The notes beneath the pieces are model-generated. The model saw only the letters and a list, made by a program, of their open reading frames with translations, did not search any database and was not told where the DNA came from. Shown here piece after piece: positions 42,434 to 61,139 of a DNA stretch of 64,000 bases. Origin of the DNA: Cyprinodon diabolis (lineage: Eukaryota > Chordata > Actinopteri > Cyprinodontiformes > Cyprinodontidae); NCBI GenBank assembly GCA_030533445.1, contig CM060075.1, forward strand, positions 36,662,196 through 36,726,195, in the 5' to 3' direction. A program made the position numbers and the translations under genes. Positions within the stretch are counted from its first letter, which is position 1; every line of letters begins with the position of its first letter.

Positions 42434-44607
42434 AGGAATAGTACACCCGAAACATGATTAGCCTTCATTTTCTACTCACCCCCATGCTGAACAACACTCT
42501 GGAGTACTTTTTTGATATCTCAAATGCATCTGGAGATCTGGGAGGCTTCTTGGTTGTCTGCTGACATTCAAATAATGGAGGTCCATGGCGCCCGAGGCAG
42601 AAAGGTCCATAAGTGTCCACAAAAAACGTGTCAATATTCCTCCATACTGCTCGTCCAATGTATTCCAAGTGTCCTGAGTGGGCAGTGATGGGACTAACGG
42701 CGTTGAAAGTAACGGCGTTACTAACGCCGTTACCTTCTTTTAGTAACGAGTAATCTAACTAATTACTTTGACTGTAACTATAACGCAGTTACCATTGCAG
42801 ACACCCCGTTACTGCGCGTTACTCAGGTCGCACAATGAACCTTTTTTCATGATAGGACTCGTGCGCAGCTGCGTGAAGCTGACACCCCACCCACGTCAAA
42901 AAACTCTGAATGGTTACTGCAGATTTGTGCAGAAAAAAATATTGTTTGTGCTACTTTTGTTTAAGAGATATTAAAGATTATTTTTTTAGGTCATCCAGAG
43001 GTGCGCGCCTTGTCATGAGAGAGGGGAGGATGAGAATGTCTGATGTATAGTGAGATTCCGTCTGTCAGTTGGGTAGGTGGGTGTTTCCGCTGGTGGGTGT
43101 TAACGTACAGCACACACAGAGAGATGGAGAGTGAGGAGGATCCAGCAGCAAACAGCGTTTTCCTGATGGAAATACCGGTGTTACGTCGAGCTGCGTTTCC
43201 CCAGCAGATACGGTTTCCTCTGCATTTCCGCACCGCGCAAGCGACAGGAAACGCGCATGCTCGCTAAAGGCGCGCACCAGTCGCCCTGTGCTCGCGCCAC
43301 AGGAGAACTATGGAGAGCGTGAACGATCAAATGATAGCCTATATGGAGAAAGGGAGAAATCTGGATGGATGGATGGATGGATGGATGGATGCTCTGCCTT
43401 TTCAACCTACTGTATTTTTTATTTTAAACATTATTTGATGGCCTTTGTGGCAGGGATGGAGATCCATATTTTATGTCACACACAGAGTATAGATCTAGAT
43501 AGATAGATGTATAGATAGATGTTGCAGTATCTATAACAACCCAAACACACAGGATTTCAGAATTAGACATCCCCAGTTATTAATTTCATATACTCACCAG
43601 ATCTGAATGCCCTGTTAAAAACTTCACATCGCGTTCCCCCCTGATGTCATTTACGTTGAGTTGCAATAAATGTAAAACTCTCTGCAGGTTCTTGTCTTTG
43701 TCGTCCGCTCTACTCAGCTGGCTTTTGAATCACACCGCGAGAAGGTGGGGGCTCGGTGGTGAGGGTTACGGGGGCGAGAAACGCAAAAGTAACGCAATAG
43801 TTACTTTTACTAGTAACTAGTTACTTTTATTTTGGAGTAACTCAGTTAGTAACTCAGTTACTTTTTGGGAGAAGTAACTAGTAACTATAACTAATTACTT
43901 TTTCAAAGTAACGTGCCCAACACTGTGAGTGGGTAGGGTCCATAATTAACTCGAAACGAAGTCATTTAGAATGTTTTTATAGCACAAACAGTAGTGTATA
44001 GGATTTCCTAAAAGCGCACCCCTGCGAGTTCACGAGCCTACGGAAACTGCGGCAGACCAAACCAGATGAAAGTGCGCATTCAGCGTCTGCTCTTGATAAT
44101 GCAAGCGTAGAAGAAGAAATGTGCTGTTTACCTGTGCAAAGAAAGAAACAACGAAAGAAAAATGTCTGAGGACTTCAGTGTTGAGGAAGAGCATGAGTTC
44201 TTTGCCGAGCTGAATGCGCACTTTCATCTGGTTTGGTCTGCCGCGGTTTCCGTAGCGTCATGAACTCGCAGGCGTGCGCTTTTAGGAAATAGTATACACT
44301 ACTGTTTATGCTCTAAAAACATTCTAAATGACTTCGTTTCGAGTAAATTATGGACCCTACCCACTCAGGACACTTGGAATACATTGGACGAGCAGTATGG
44401 AGGAATATTGACACGTTTTTTGTGGACTTTTATGGACCTTTCTGCCTCGGGCACCATAGACCTCCATTATTTGAATGTCAGCAGACAGCAAGAAGCCTCC
44501 CAGATCTCCAGATGCATTTGAGATATCAAAAAAGTACTCCAGAGTGTTGTTCAGCATGGGGGTGAGTAGAAAATGAAGGCTAATCATGTTTTGGGTGTAC
44601 TATTCCT
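42434..44607. mobile_element. TTAA fold-back element, copy 2, split by a hAT
   Basis: Same arms as copy 1, with TTAA at 42430-42433 and 44608-44611. Subtracting the hAT and one 8-bp duplication leaves about 923 bases, matching copy 1 (922). Its central segment is reversed relative to copy 1, so the copies inserted in opposite orientations. At the matching A-B position (22894) the sequence reads straight through as CCAATAAATGAGG: a paralogous empty site. Confidence 0.9.
42683..43925. mobile_element. hAT element nested in fold-back copy 2
   Basis: Termini CAGTGATGGG at 42683 and CCCAACACTG at 43925 with a perfect 8-bp duplication TGAGTGGG (42675-42682, 43926-43933). Subterminal AGTAACGAGTAATCTAACTA-type repeats mark both ends. 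Inside is a GGAT tract (43363-43391) and only short frames (43043-43267 and others), so it is non-autonomous. The GTAACGCCGTTACC repeats are typical of a widespread fish hAT family. Confidence 0.9.
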
Positions 44608-44611
44608 TTAA

Positions 44612-45175
44612 TGAGGCCTCACTTACGACATTAAACTTTAATCTACATTGACACCCTTTCAAATTAAGAAAAGCATTAAAGTGATACTTGAATAAGACTT
44701 TTAACCGACTCTTCAGACATGTTTAAATGGGTGTAAAACAATGATAATAGTGTTAAGAGTGTTGAAATCCCTAGTTGTTGGAGAGTTGTACTTGTTAGTG
44801 GTGAATATTTGGAAAATATCATTCAGCAAATCTTCATCTTTAGCTTTAAGGAAAACAAAGGTTCTGTGTTTATGTGAAAGGTAAGCAGGAGCCTCAAATA
44901 CAGCTACCTAACCTTGATCACAAACTATTCATTTTTGCATTTGACCTAAAAAAAATATATATTGTTAAAATTATACTTTTGATGAAGATTCTAATTTTTT
45001 TCTTCATGCTCTAAGATAATATAAAGTATAAAACATGATTTATAAAGGATCAGATTTTGTTTTGTTTAGACTGTTCTGTTTTTCTGAAGGAGTATTTATT
45101 CCCTGAAATGTAGTGAATCGGTAACTGCTGTGTGATGATAATTATGAATATACACTGGCCTAGCCTGCACACTGA
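44612..45175 (+). repeat. B-C spacer block matching 22899-23535
   Basis: Continuation of the duplicated upstream block after the fold-back insertion, running to the 45193 element; the match goes on at 45432-45560. Confidence 0.8.
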
Positions 45176-45192
45176 TTAATTGAAAACATGCT

Positions 45193-45431
45193 GATGAAGA
45201 TTCTCATTCATCCAGGTCATAGTCATTCCGTAAAAGTTTAAAAAACAATCCACTGGACTTGGTTTCCAAGGTTTGAAGACGTTTCGCTTCCCCTCCAGGA
45301 AGCTTTCTCAATTCAAATGTCCGAACAATGTCTGAAGACATTTGAATTAAGAAAGCTTCCTGGAGGGGAAGCGAAACGTCTTCAAACCTTGGAAACCAAG
45401 TCCAGTGGATTTATTTTTTTATTTTTACGGA
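45193..45431. mobile_element. 239-bp fold-back insertion with 18-bp flanking repeats
   Basis: Arms of about 95 bases pair around a short centre near 45325-45336 (TTGGTTTCCAAGGTTTGAAG on the left, complement on the right). It is bracketed by ATTAATTGAAAAC(A/C)TGCT at 45175-45192 and 45432-45449. The A-B spacer has only one such sequence, uninterrupted, at about 23532. The long flanking repeat is more like a LINE-style target duplication than a DNA-transposon one. Confidence 0.75.
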
Positions 45432-45759
45432 ATTAATTGAAAACCTGCTAAATTTCTTAAACAGCAAAATAACAATAACCCCACATTTGCTGACATTCAG
45501 TAAAATAAACTTTTTTTCTTTCATCCCATGTCCTCAAGAGAAAGCTAGTCACACTGTTTGGTTTGAGATGCAGCCTGCATAATCAGATATGCCTGCAGAT
45601 TTTCTGATGCACATTCAATTGCAGAAGTGATTAAAAAACATCAAAACAAACTCCCTAAAGGTGGCATCAGGCATCAAAACAAAGCCTGCTGATGAGTGTA
45701 CATCTTACAAAAGGTTGTTAGATATGGAAGTGCATTTCCTTTTTTTTAATCTTCATACT

Positions 45760-45760
<1 letters not shown>

Positions 45761-45799
<39 letters not shown>
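45761..45799. repeat. AT microsatellite before the gene C promoter
   Basis: A TA tract directly upstream of the conserved AATGAGAGGGAGTGG promoter block of gene C. Gene B has only a short ATATAT run there (23755). Confidence 0.8.
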
Positions 45800-45801
<2 letters not shown>

Positions 45802-45804
45802 ATG

Positions 45805-45901
45805 AATAGAAAATGAGAGGGAGTGGATGAGAGGAAGTCTGTGAGAGTATAAATGCTCTGGTGTTTAGTAACTTGTTGTGTAGAGACACTGACTTTTCAA
45901 C
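45805..45901 (+). promoter_or_regulatory. Proximal promoter of gene C
   Basis: Same block as for gene B, with TATAAAT at 45848-45854, 54 bases before the ATG. Confidence 0.65.
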
Positions 45902-53307
<7,406 letters not shown>

Positions 53308-54940
53308 TGGCTAAATTTGAGAATGAGCGTGATACCTGTGGGGAAACTTGACTGGGATTATCTGTTTGTTTTTTTTTTTCATATGAACAGATGGTTTGTC
53401 TTTTTGTTTATTATAATTCTACATTTTCCTGATATTTAATACACAGTTCTCTATTGTGTAAAATACAAATATATTGTAAAATATGGATATATTCACTCAC
53501 ATCAATATCAATTACTCACCATAATGAAGTAAATGAGTTGAAGAAAAATGTTTTTAACCGGAGCTATTTATTAAGGAATGTATTTACCAAGGGTTATTGT
53601 GAGCCACTTTCCATCTGAATATTTTTCATTTATGCTTCTGAGGCTTCACATCTGATCTTTTTCTGAACCTGCTGATTATAGAGCTATAAACAGCATATAT
53701 TTTTTTTGTATAAATTATTCATTATGTCAGCAAATTCAGGTCCCAATGGCTCCTTCTGTGATCTGGAACACAAATTATAAATTAAGGCATTGTCGAAGGT
53801 TTATAGAAACGTCTGGATTCCTTAATTTCTCTGCATTTAGGATGTCATTTAGGATGTCGTTTAGGATGACATTTAGGATGTCATTTAGGATGAGATTTTC
53901 ATCTGCTGATCATAGTCACAGAATTCAATCATCCCATAAATGTGTTTATGGTAGGTATACAAAATCCAGAACATTGTTATAAAGACTGCTTCTACCAATT
54001 GGAGCCAGAATTTACAGTCATTGCATATTAGAGACAAAAAGAGTGAGCATGAATGCACCACTTTCTGGCCCTGGATGAGATAAACTTATTGCTATCAGCT
54101 GTAAACATGTAGGTATGAACTTAAAATGTCAACAAATGAATGATGTAAATAAAGATTATTATAAATGAATCATACAGGCAACATCAAGTGTTGGGAGTGG
54201 AAGTTAAATCTATACGCTTGCCTTGAGCTGATGTCCTTGTTTAATTATTTAATTTAGAAATAACACAGAACATCATGCAGCCAAGAAGCTTTATGGAGTC
54301 TCGGTTTCTGGGTTTTGAGTAGTCCTGCTAACTTTGGAGACTTTGCAGTTTTATTTACCTGTGGCTGAATCCTCCTGTCCTAGCTTACTAGCACTTGCTG
54401 TTTTACTCTCATCAGGAATTGTTCTGACACATTAAAATTTGAAATCTTATGATTTCACACAATTTTTCCTTCTTTATATAAATAATTTTGAACAGAAATT
54501 GTATTAAACATGAAGTTATATGCATCTAAAAAGTTTTTTTCTTTTTTATAGGTTCTCTACTTCCAGTAAAAGCAAATGCTATTTCTCAACATAAAAGTAG
54601 CTAGGGTACTTATCATTGTAAATCTTATACAAGTAGCAAAGTGAACAGACTACTAATGTAAGAGTCAGCCACATACAGTAGAGATACTTTTTATTCTTCA
54701 ACCATAACTCTTGTGTGAAAGTGACAAATGTGATCAAAGTAAACTCAATACACATTACCCAAGAGTAGTTAAGAAAATATGTATAAAATACATATATATA
54801 AAGAGAGAACTATACCTAACGTTCATCTGGGGGACAAGTAAAGGTTTCATTAAAAAATGTGTGTATTAAATAAAAACTTTTAGCTTTTTTGCTATAAATA
54901 TGCCAACTGCTCAGAGAGCTGCTCACAGTAGCAGACTGAC
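53308..54940. other. Region after gene C
   Basis: Presumed 3' UTR and start of the C-D spacer. A possible poly(A) signal AATAAA lies at 54148. A short 12-bp tandem array is at 53834-53893. The rest is AT-rich and unrecognised. Confidence 0.35.
53834..53893 (+). repeat. 12-bp minisatellite, five units
   Basis: Five head-to-tail units of C(A/G)TTTAGGATG(T/A). Because the unit is a multiple of three it keeps a frame open (F-R-M-S repeats at 53746-53982), but no gene is supported. Confidence 0.9.
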
Positions 54941-56640
54941 ACGTTTGTGGATCACTTCACAATGAGGAGCAACATTCAAGAGATACATGAAATGTTTGTT
55001 TCAGTAAAACAAAAGAAGATAATTGGGCGGTACCCTAAATTTGACACATTATCATTCTATAAGAGTGAAAGGCAAGAGATTAAGGATGCATTTATTAAAT
55101 TAGGCAAGACTGTGGAAAAAAAAATCTTTTACTATATGCCAAGCAACAGCATTTGTTGAGAGGACAGGTCAGAGGTTGTTCCAACCAAGACATGTGCTCT
55201 AGGTAAACATGCTCCAGAAAAGTCAAAGTCGCATCATGCATTAAACAAAAGAATATTAAAACTCTGGAAGTAGTATGATCTGACTCACAAGCAGGCTTCA
55301 ACCATGGAAAGAACCCAGAATCTGATAAGCACATAACAAGCAGATGGATATTTTCAACCTTCTCAGAGCACAGAGTGCTCTAACCACGAGGCCAACACTC
55401 CCAAATGAGAGATGATTACTCAGACATATTCTCACCAGAAAAAAGATAAATTACTTCAAGGATAATAAAATCTTTGAATATAGCTGGGTTTTAATCATTT
55501 TGTGGTCATACACAGACCTAAATATTAGATTTTGTAGTTAGAGTAGTGCTACCTGAGGGAATTTTGTACAATCTCTAAAAAGTTAAAGATATTAAGATCT
55601 GAGTATGTATTTAATTTTTGAAAGGTCAGCTTTTTTTTTCATTTTTTATGCTTCTGGAGGAACATATGAAAACAAATATTTAGCAACCTTTAATTATATA
55701 AATAATAATGCCCCTGGTGGTATTAGGTAAAAAAACAAAAATATTCTTAATTTTTCTTAATCAACAGAAAGAAAATATCCTTATGTTAAAACAAGATTCA
55801 GAAATTCCTCATCAATTGTTCATTGATCATTACCTCTCTGCCATCAGACATTTGCACAATGAGGCCCCTGCTCAAATCCAAGAAATAAATGGAAATCATA
55901 ATAAATATGTAATGAACAGTAAACAGAAAGAGTGAAAGATTTTAACTTATTCACCCAGTTACTATGTCCTGCTGCTGCTGGTTAGCTGCACAAAGGCTAC
56001 ATTAAGGCTGGAAAGAGCTACTTTTTTTCAAAAAGAAATCTGAATACTGTGTTTATCATCTCTTTTTGCCATTAGAAAAATTTATGAAGAGCATGATTTT
56101 TTTATTTTTTATGGTGGTTTATTTTGACACAAAGGAACCAGTTTGACATAAGAAAAACCAACATAGTTCAGAGACCCATTATTTCATTTGTGAGTTATAT
56201 TAGGCTTTATGAACTGTTATGAGCTGATGTTTATGCTTCGATACTTGTTCTTGAAATAATAATTACAGTTGGTAAGAAAAATTTGTATTTTATATGTCTT
56301 AGAAAGAATAACAACAATGATGATATTTGTGTTGGTAAGTAATACAATTGGGCCAAATCAAAAAGTTTTTGGAGTACAAGCATTTTCAATGAATGAAGTT
56401 TCTAAAAATAATTGGAGCTAAAAGTAGAGGGACTGGCCGGAGAAACCGGTTTGAGTTTCATCATGGCTCAGTTTGTTCATGTCTCAGACTGCTGCCAACA
56501 ATTCTAACCAAAAGAGTTCAGCTTTGCATATGTTATATTCCAGGAGTGTTTGGTTTCAGTTTTGTTTGTATTTTCACCATTTCCCTGCTTTTTGCTGTAT
56601 CATGTTCATTTCTGTGATAAATACATCCTCTATGATGTTA
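54941..56640. other. Unassigned part of the C-D spacer
   Basis: No recognised gene. The 70-codon frame at 54947-55159 and that at 55708-55935 have no family resemblance I can name. A SINE-like remnant with GTGCTCTAACCACGAGGCCA lies at about 55360-55420. Confidence 0.35.
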
Positions 56641-57330
56641 CTAAATTAGTTTATGTATAGTTTCCTAGATAATTGTCTTCTGTTATTTTCACATTTGGAT
56701 TCACCTCTGTTAGAATTTTCCCATCATTTTAGATGTTTTTTTGCAACTTATATCATTTTTATGATACAAGTTCTTTCCTCAGCCTCCCTGCAATTCAAAA
56801 ACCTCTTCCTCCTGCATCGAATCTTCATTATATCATCTATGTTGCTTTTTTCCCCAGTCTACCATCTGCACTAGGAGTCCTTCTAAATGTCCAAGGATGA
56901 CAACGTCACTATCAGCTATGCAAATCAACATGCGAGCAGAGGCAAATCAGGTTGAAAGAGGATATGAAGTTCATCTAAAATATAGTTTCTGCTTAACAAA
57001 AAAGGACGGCACACAGGACAGTCCCTTGTTAGAACATTTTAAAACATACAGTAGTGAATAAGACTTCACAATTACCTGATCTCTTTTAAAACTCCCTCTC
57101 ATGATGAAACCTTTTCAAAGATAGGAGTTATGTAAATAAAGGAAGGCTTAACTTAAATTTGCATGAAACTTTCATCTGACTCTTCAGAGTATAGACAAGA
57201 AAAAAAAAAAATAAGAGTAAAAAAATGCTGGGCTACCGTTGAAGAAATACAGAGCTGTTGTTCAGCAAGAGAGCTTATGTAAAGGTGTGTAGGAACCCAA
57301 AACAAAAAGACCTAAACTCGATCAGTCTTG
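56640..57330 (+). repeat. Diverged copy of the upstream spacer block (before gene D)
   Basis: Holds the octamer context CAGCTATGCAAATCAAC, then GGACGGCACACAGGACAGTC against the ACACAGGACCGTTCC of B and C, then TCTGACTCTTCAGAGTATAG against ACCGACTCTTCAGACATAG, then TTATGTAAAGGTGTG against TTATGTGAAAGGTAAG. Order and spacing agree with 22780-23200, so gene D shares the ancestral upstream region. Confidence 0.55.
56918..56925 (+). promoter_or_regulatory. Conserved octamer motif upstream of gene D
   Basis: ATGCAAAT, about 4.2 kb upstream of the ATG, preserved although surrounding sequence is diverged from the B and C copies. Confidence 0.4.
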
Positions 57331-58925
57331 CCATTTTAGAAATAAATGTGATGGAAATATGGGCTTTTAAAATGTGATTGTGCCATCAAATTATCTGGAT
57401 CATATTTTCACTTTGAAAACCATTTAATGGTTTTCAATCCAATAAATGACAACTGTGATATACCAGAAATAAATTGGTTGAGGTAGAGGTACAAAATCAA
57501 ATGTTTACATTTGTTTTTATTTTCTCTGTTAAACATTCAAGTAGAGTATTTCATTATAGCAGTAACCTGATTAATGATGTTAATCGATCACATTTTATGG
57601 TTTTTGTTTTAGCTTTTCTCAATTTTTTTAGAAAATAATTAAGATTATCTAAAACATTGTGTCAATCGCTGTTTAGAAAAAAGGATAACACCATTAAAAA
57701 TCATGAGCGTTAACAGTTTGAGTTAAAATTTTTCTAAATTTCACATAAATTTTAACCTGAGCACACCACCTGCATTAGCAGGAATGTGTTGTCCCTGCTA
57801 ATATCATCTTGCTTAAGGTCATTTAGATCCATTAAGGGAATAGAAAACAACCCTTAATAGAAGAGTGAATTCAAGCTGACGGCAGTTTTGAGACTTCTGG
57901 GTATGGGGCTGAGGTGAGCAGGTGCATTAAACAAGCGCTCTCAACTCAGTCGATAAGATTTCTTCTACCAGAGGAGTATTAGCCTGTAGAATCCATAAAC
58001 TAATAACGAAAAAGGGAAAAACAACCAAAAGTAATGGTAACCTGAAACACACACAGAAAATGTAGGCAAGAGAAACGTCTAAGGAAATGCTAGAAAAGTC
58101 TTATCCAACCTGCATATAAGGCCATGGAAATGCTTCGAGCTAGGATTTAAACTATTCACAAAGAGATTTTATCTCTGCATTCAGATATGAAGACAGGTTG
58201 CTTCCATGCTTTCAAAATGTAGAGCAAGTTTACCCATTTTAGAGTGAAGAAAAATTGGAAAGCTAATCCCACTTCTGACACCACTTGTCACATGCTCCAA
58301 GCAGTCTTGGAGGTGGGACCCAAACCAGTTGAAAGAAGTACATGCTCCAAAGAGCTTTCAGCTAAGAAATCTTTAATTTTTTCTGGTGCAGGACATCAAC
58401 CAAACCACACCAACCAACAAGAACAATGGCAGACATATTTCTTATATAGAGAGGGAACTAAATTGGAAGAAACCATTTTTAAAAGGATGTTCAGTTGCAC
58501 AATAACAAGAAAAAGAAAACTTGTTTAAAATGAACAGCTAATTAAGAAAAACTTTTACCAATAAATACAGAAAACAAATATTTCAATTCAACCCCAAAAA
58601 ATACTCAAACTCAATAGAGAAAACACCATACATGAGATTAACCTCCCCCCTTCAATTCCCGAATGGTGCAGTCCTGTACACATCTGCTTGGAGAGTGAAA
58701 TAGCAGAGGTGAGTATTTCCCAATGAGTTTTGATATTTTAACTCTTTAATCCATATATTTCCCTTTTAGGTAGAGTTAAGCAAAACAATATTGTAAAGTG
58801 AAATCCATTTCCTTTTTCTTTTACAAAAATGAAAACAAGATGTTGCCAACCAAAGAACCACACCCCAAACAATAAATAAAAAATAAATAATAAATAAAAA
58901 TAAACCAGAAAACCAGATGCTGTGT
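57331..58925. other. Unassigned part of the C-D spacer
   Basis: No gene or element recognised. The 94-codon frame at 58244-58528 is Lys/Thr-rich with no known motif and is not called. Confidence 0.3.
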
Positions 58926-58929
58926 TTAA

Positions 58930-60489
58930 CCCTTATATCATGTTAAGAGTCAATTTGACCCATTTCAGTTTTTGTGTTGATCAAAGCACTGGTTATCTTT
59001 TCTTCTTCATGAAATTTGGTGACTTTTCCTCATCTGGGGTCATGAACATGTATGTAAAATCTGGCCACTCTGATGTGTAGTGGAGTGTCTGTGCAGAGTA
59101 TGTATACAAATATGATGTTATGGGTCATTTTGACCCGGACACTTCAATGTGGGTAAGTAGCCATTCAGGTAAATAAAAATGGCTCTTTGATTTACTTTAC
59201 TCTTTTCATTTGCCTCTGAGACCCAGACCCTGGTGTGGTAAGGGAGGGAACTTTCTTACACTAGTTCTTGTCACTGCTCTCACGTCATCTATATGAAAAA
59301 ACTCACCAAAAACTGAGCTCCTGAAGGATTACAGCTGAGTAGTCTTTTTCACAAATTTCGAACTTGGATAGTGATGTAGAGCAAGAGGTTTCTAAGGCAG
59401 AGGATATTTCAGAATCAGAAGACAAAGTTATTGTTGACCCACATGATTAATTTTCCTACTATGAGATGGACTCAGAGGAAGAGTCTTCTATTATCCCCTG
59501 AACAGATGAAAGCCCAGGAATGAGGCAATCATCTTCTGCAAGAGTGACAACATCACAACACCAGAGTTGATGCAGACTATCATCAGCTAATTTGATAAAA
59601 AATCCTGGTCCTACCAGATTTGCAATCACATGAATTGAAGAGATTCAGTCAGCATTGCTCAGAATGCCCATATCATAATATGGGCAACCTGAGGTGCAAA
59701 ATCCAGCTATGCATGATATATGCAAGTATACTGTATACTGGAAAGCTATCTGGAGGAAAAGCTTAGAAGAATCAGGGAATGTGTTTCATGCTGGAGATGA
59801 ATGAAGGGCTGCAAGTCATAACATCACTCGTGACAACCTCTATGTCCTACCTGTTTGGAGAAGAACTTCAGAAAAGAAAGCTGAGCATGTTGGGAACAGA
59901 AGGTTCTTATCATGAATATAATGCAAGCTGATATATCTCTGAGAACAAGAAAGGACTTGAAGGCACAAATGATCCCTGATTATAACTTAACCAGAGGAGT
60001 AGTTGACAATCTGGACAAAGTCACAGCAATATACAGCTGCCAGGGCAAGACTGCCTGCTACCCAACCAACATAAAGTGGAGACGGGTGAAGAGAAGAGGA
60101 AAAGATCCCAGCTCTGTCCCTCCAGGGAGGACAGTAAAAGTGCATCTTGTGTGAAATGTATGAATTCCATCTGCAGAAAGCAGTTACATTCTTCCCATTA
60201 TGTGGAGAACTTTAAAATTGTTGAATGTTCAAAATATTAGTAACTAGCGAATTTTAAAGCTAAATTTCAAAAAACAAAATTTGTTAAAAGAGGGAACATT
60301 TTAAACCTAAATAAAGTGTGTAAATTAAAACTGTATGGTTTGTAACTTGACTTAATGTTTAAGTAATCTAAAATAAATTGGTTATTGGTTTAACCTGTTT
60401 TCTTGACTATTTTGCTTGTATTTACACAGTGCGGGTCAAAATGACCCGCAACATAATGAATGTAATTTTTTTTCAACATAATATAAGGG
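58930..60489 (+). mobile_element. piggyBac element, internally deleted, 1560 bp
   Basis: Termini CCCTTATATCATGTT and the complement of CCCTTATATTATGTT, with TTAA on both sides (58926-58929, 60490-60493). Just inside both ends is a TTTGACCC / GGGTCAAAATGACCC motif. Transposase remnants lie in between. The TTAA target and terminal CCC are diagnostic for piggyBac. Confidence 0.9.
59335..60235 (+). pseudogene. piggyBac transposase remnant
   Basis: The best-preserved frame (59912-60154) contains D-Y-N-L-T-R-G-V-V-D-N-L-D-K and Y-S-C-Q-G-K-T-A, the conserved C-terminal catalytic-Asp region of piggyBac transposases. Shortly after, in another frame, a Cys-rich end (L-C-P-S-R, C-V-K-C-M) resembles the terminal Cys finger. 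Earlier parts are broken by stops and deletions. Related to host PGBD genes only by family; not functional. Confidence 0.75.
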
Positions 60490-60493
60490 TTAA

Positions 60494-61029
60494 CTGCTAC
60501 TTTAGCCAATATACAGGTAACAATGGCTCATTGTTACATGTGGGTAAAGTGAAAGAAACCCGAGACAGACTATATGACCTTTTGCAGTGTCTGTAAGTAA
60601 TGGAGGAGTAGGCTGCAGTTCTGAAAGAGGGGGTGTCAAAGTCCAAGCTACCAATAAAAAATCCAAGCCAAACTGATTGATTTAGAGGCACACTTGCAAA
60701 GACATAATTATGGTCTATTTGGGATCCTTTAAGACACAGAGAGAGACAACTTGTTGGAGTTTCTCAGTCTTGCCACGGTGTTGATTTAGCCATACAATGC
60801 TGCCTCAATGCTTTAGGACCCAAACCACTGCACAATGTAAGCCTCCACTCCATTGTGATCTACTTTTTGACATATGGAACCAAGGTTTATTTGGTCTGCT
60901 CTGCATGTAAGAAAGTACACCTTAAATCAACAACAAGTTTATTTTGATAATGATTATCCAGCAGGACCCAAAGAATATGAAGGCTTATGCTCCAATGAGA
61001 TTCTTTGTGTCTTTCACATCCAGGAATGT
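60494..61029. other. Spacer before the gene D promoter
   Basis: No element or gene recognised; the frames at 60378-60691 are not supported. Confidence 0.3.
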
Positions 61030-61139
61030 AAATAGAAAATGAGAGGGAGTGGATGAGAGGCAGTCAATGGGAGTATAAACACTGCTTATCTCTTGAAACT
61101 CATTTTTTGTGAGAGACGCTGACTTGTTCAACATTCAGC
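61030..61139 (+). promoter_or_regulatory. Proximal promoter of gene D
   Basis: AAAATGAGAGGGAGTGGATG, then AGAGGCAGTC, then TATAAAC at 61074-61080, 66 bases before the ATG. Aligns with the promoters of B and C. Confidence 0.6.

Noticed and set aside
54947..55159. 70-codon frame starting MDHFTMRSN
   Set aside because: No homology recognised, no shared position in other spacers and no splice partners; likely chance.
58244..58528. 94-codon Lys/Thr-rich frame
   Set aside because: No recognisable motif, isolated, and length is within chance for AT-rich DNA of this extent.
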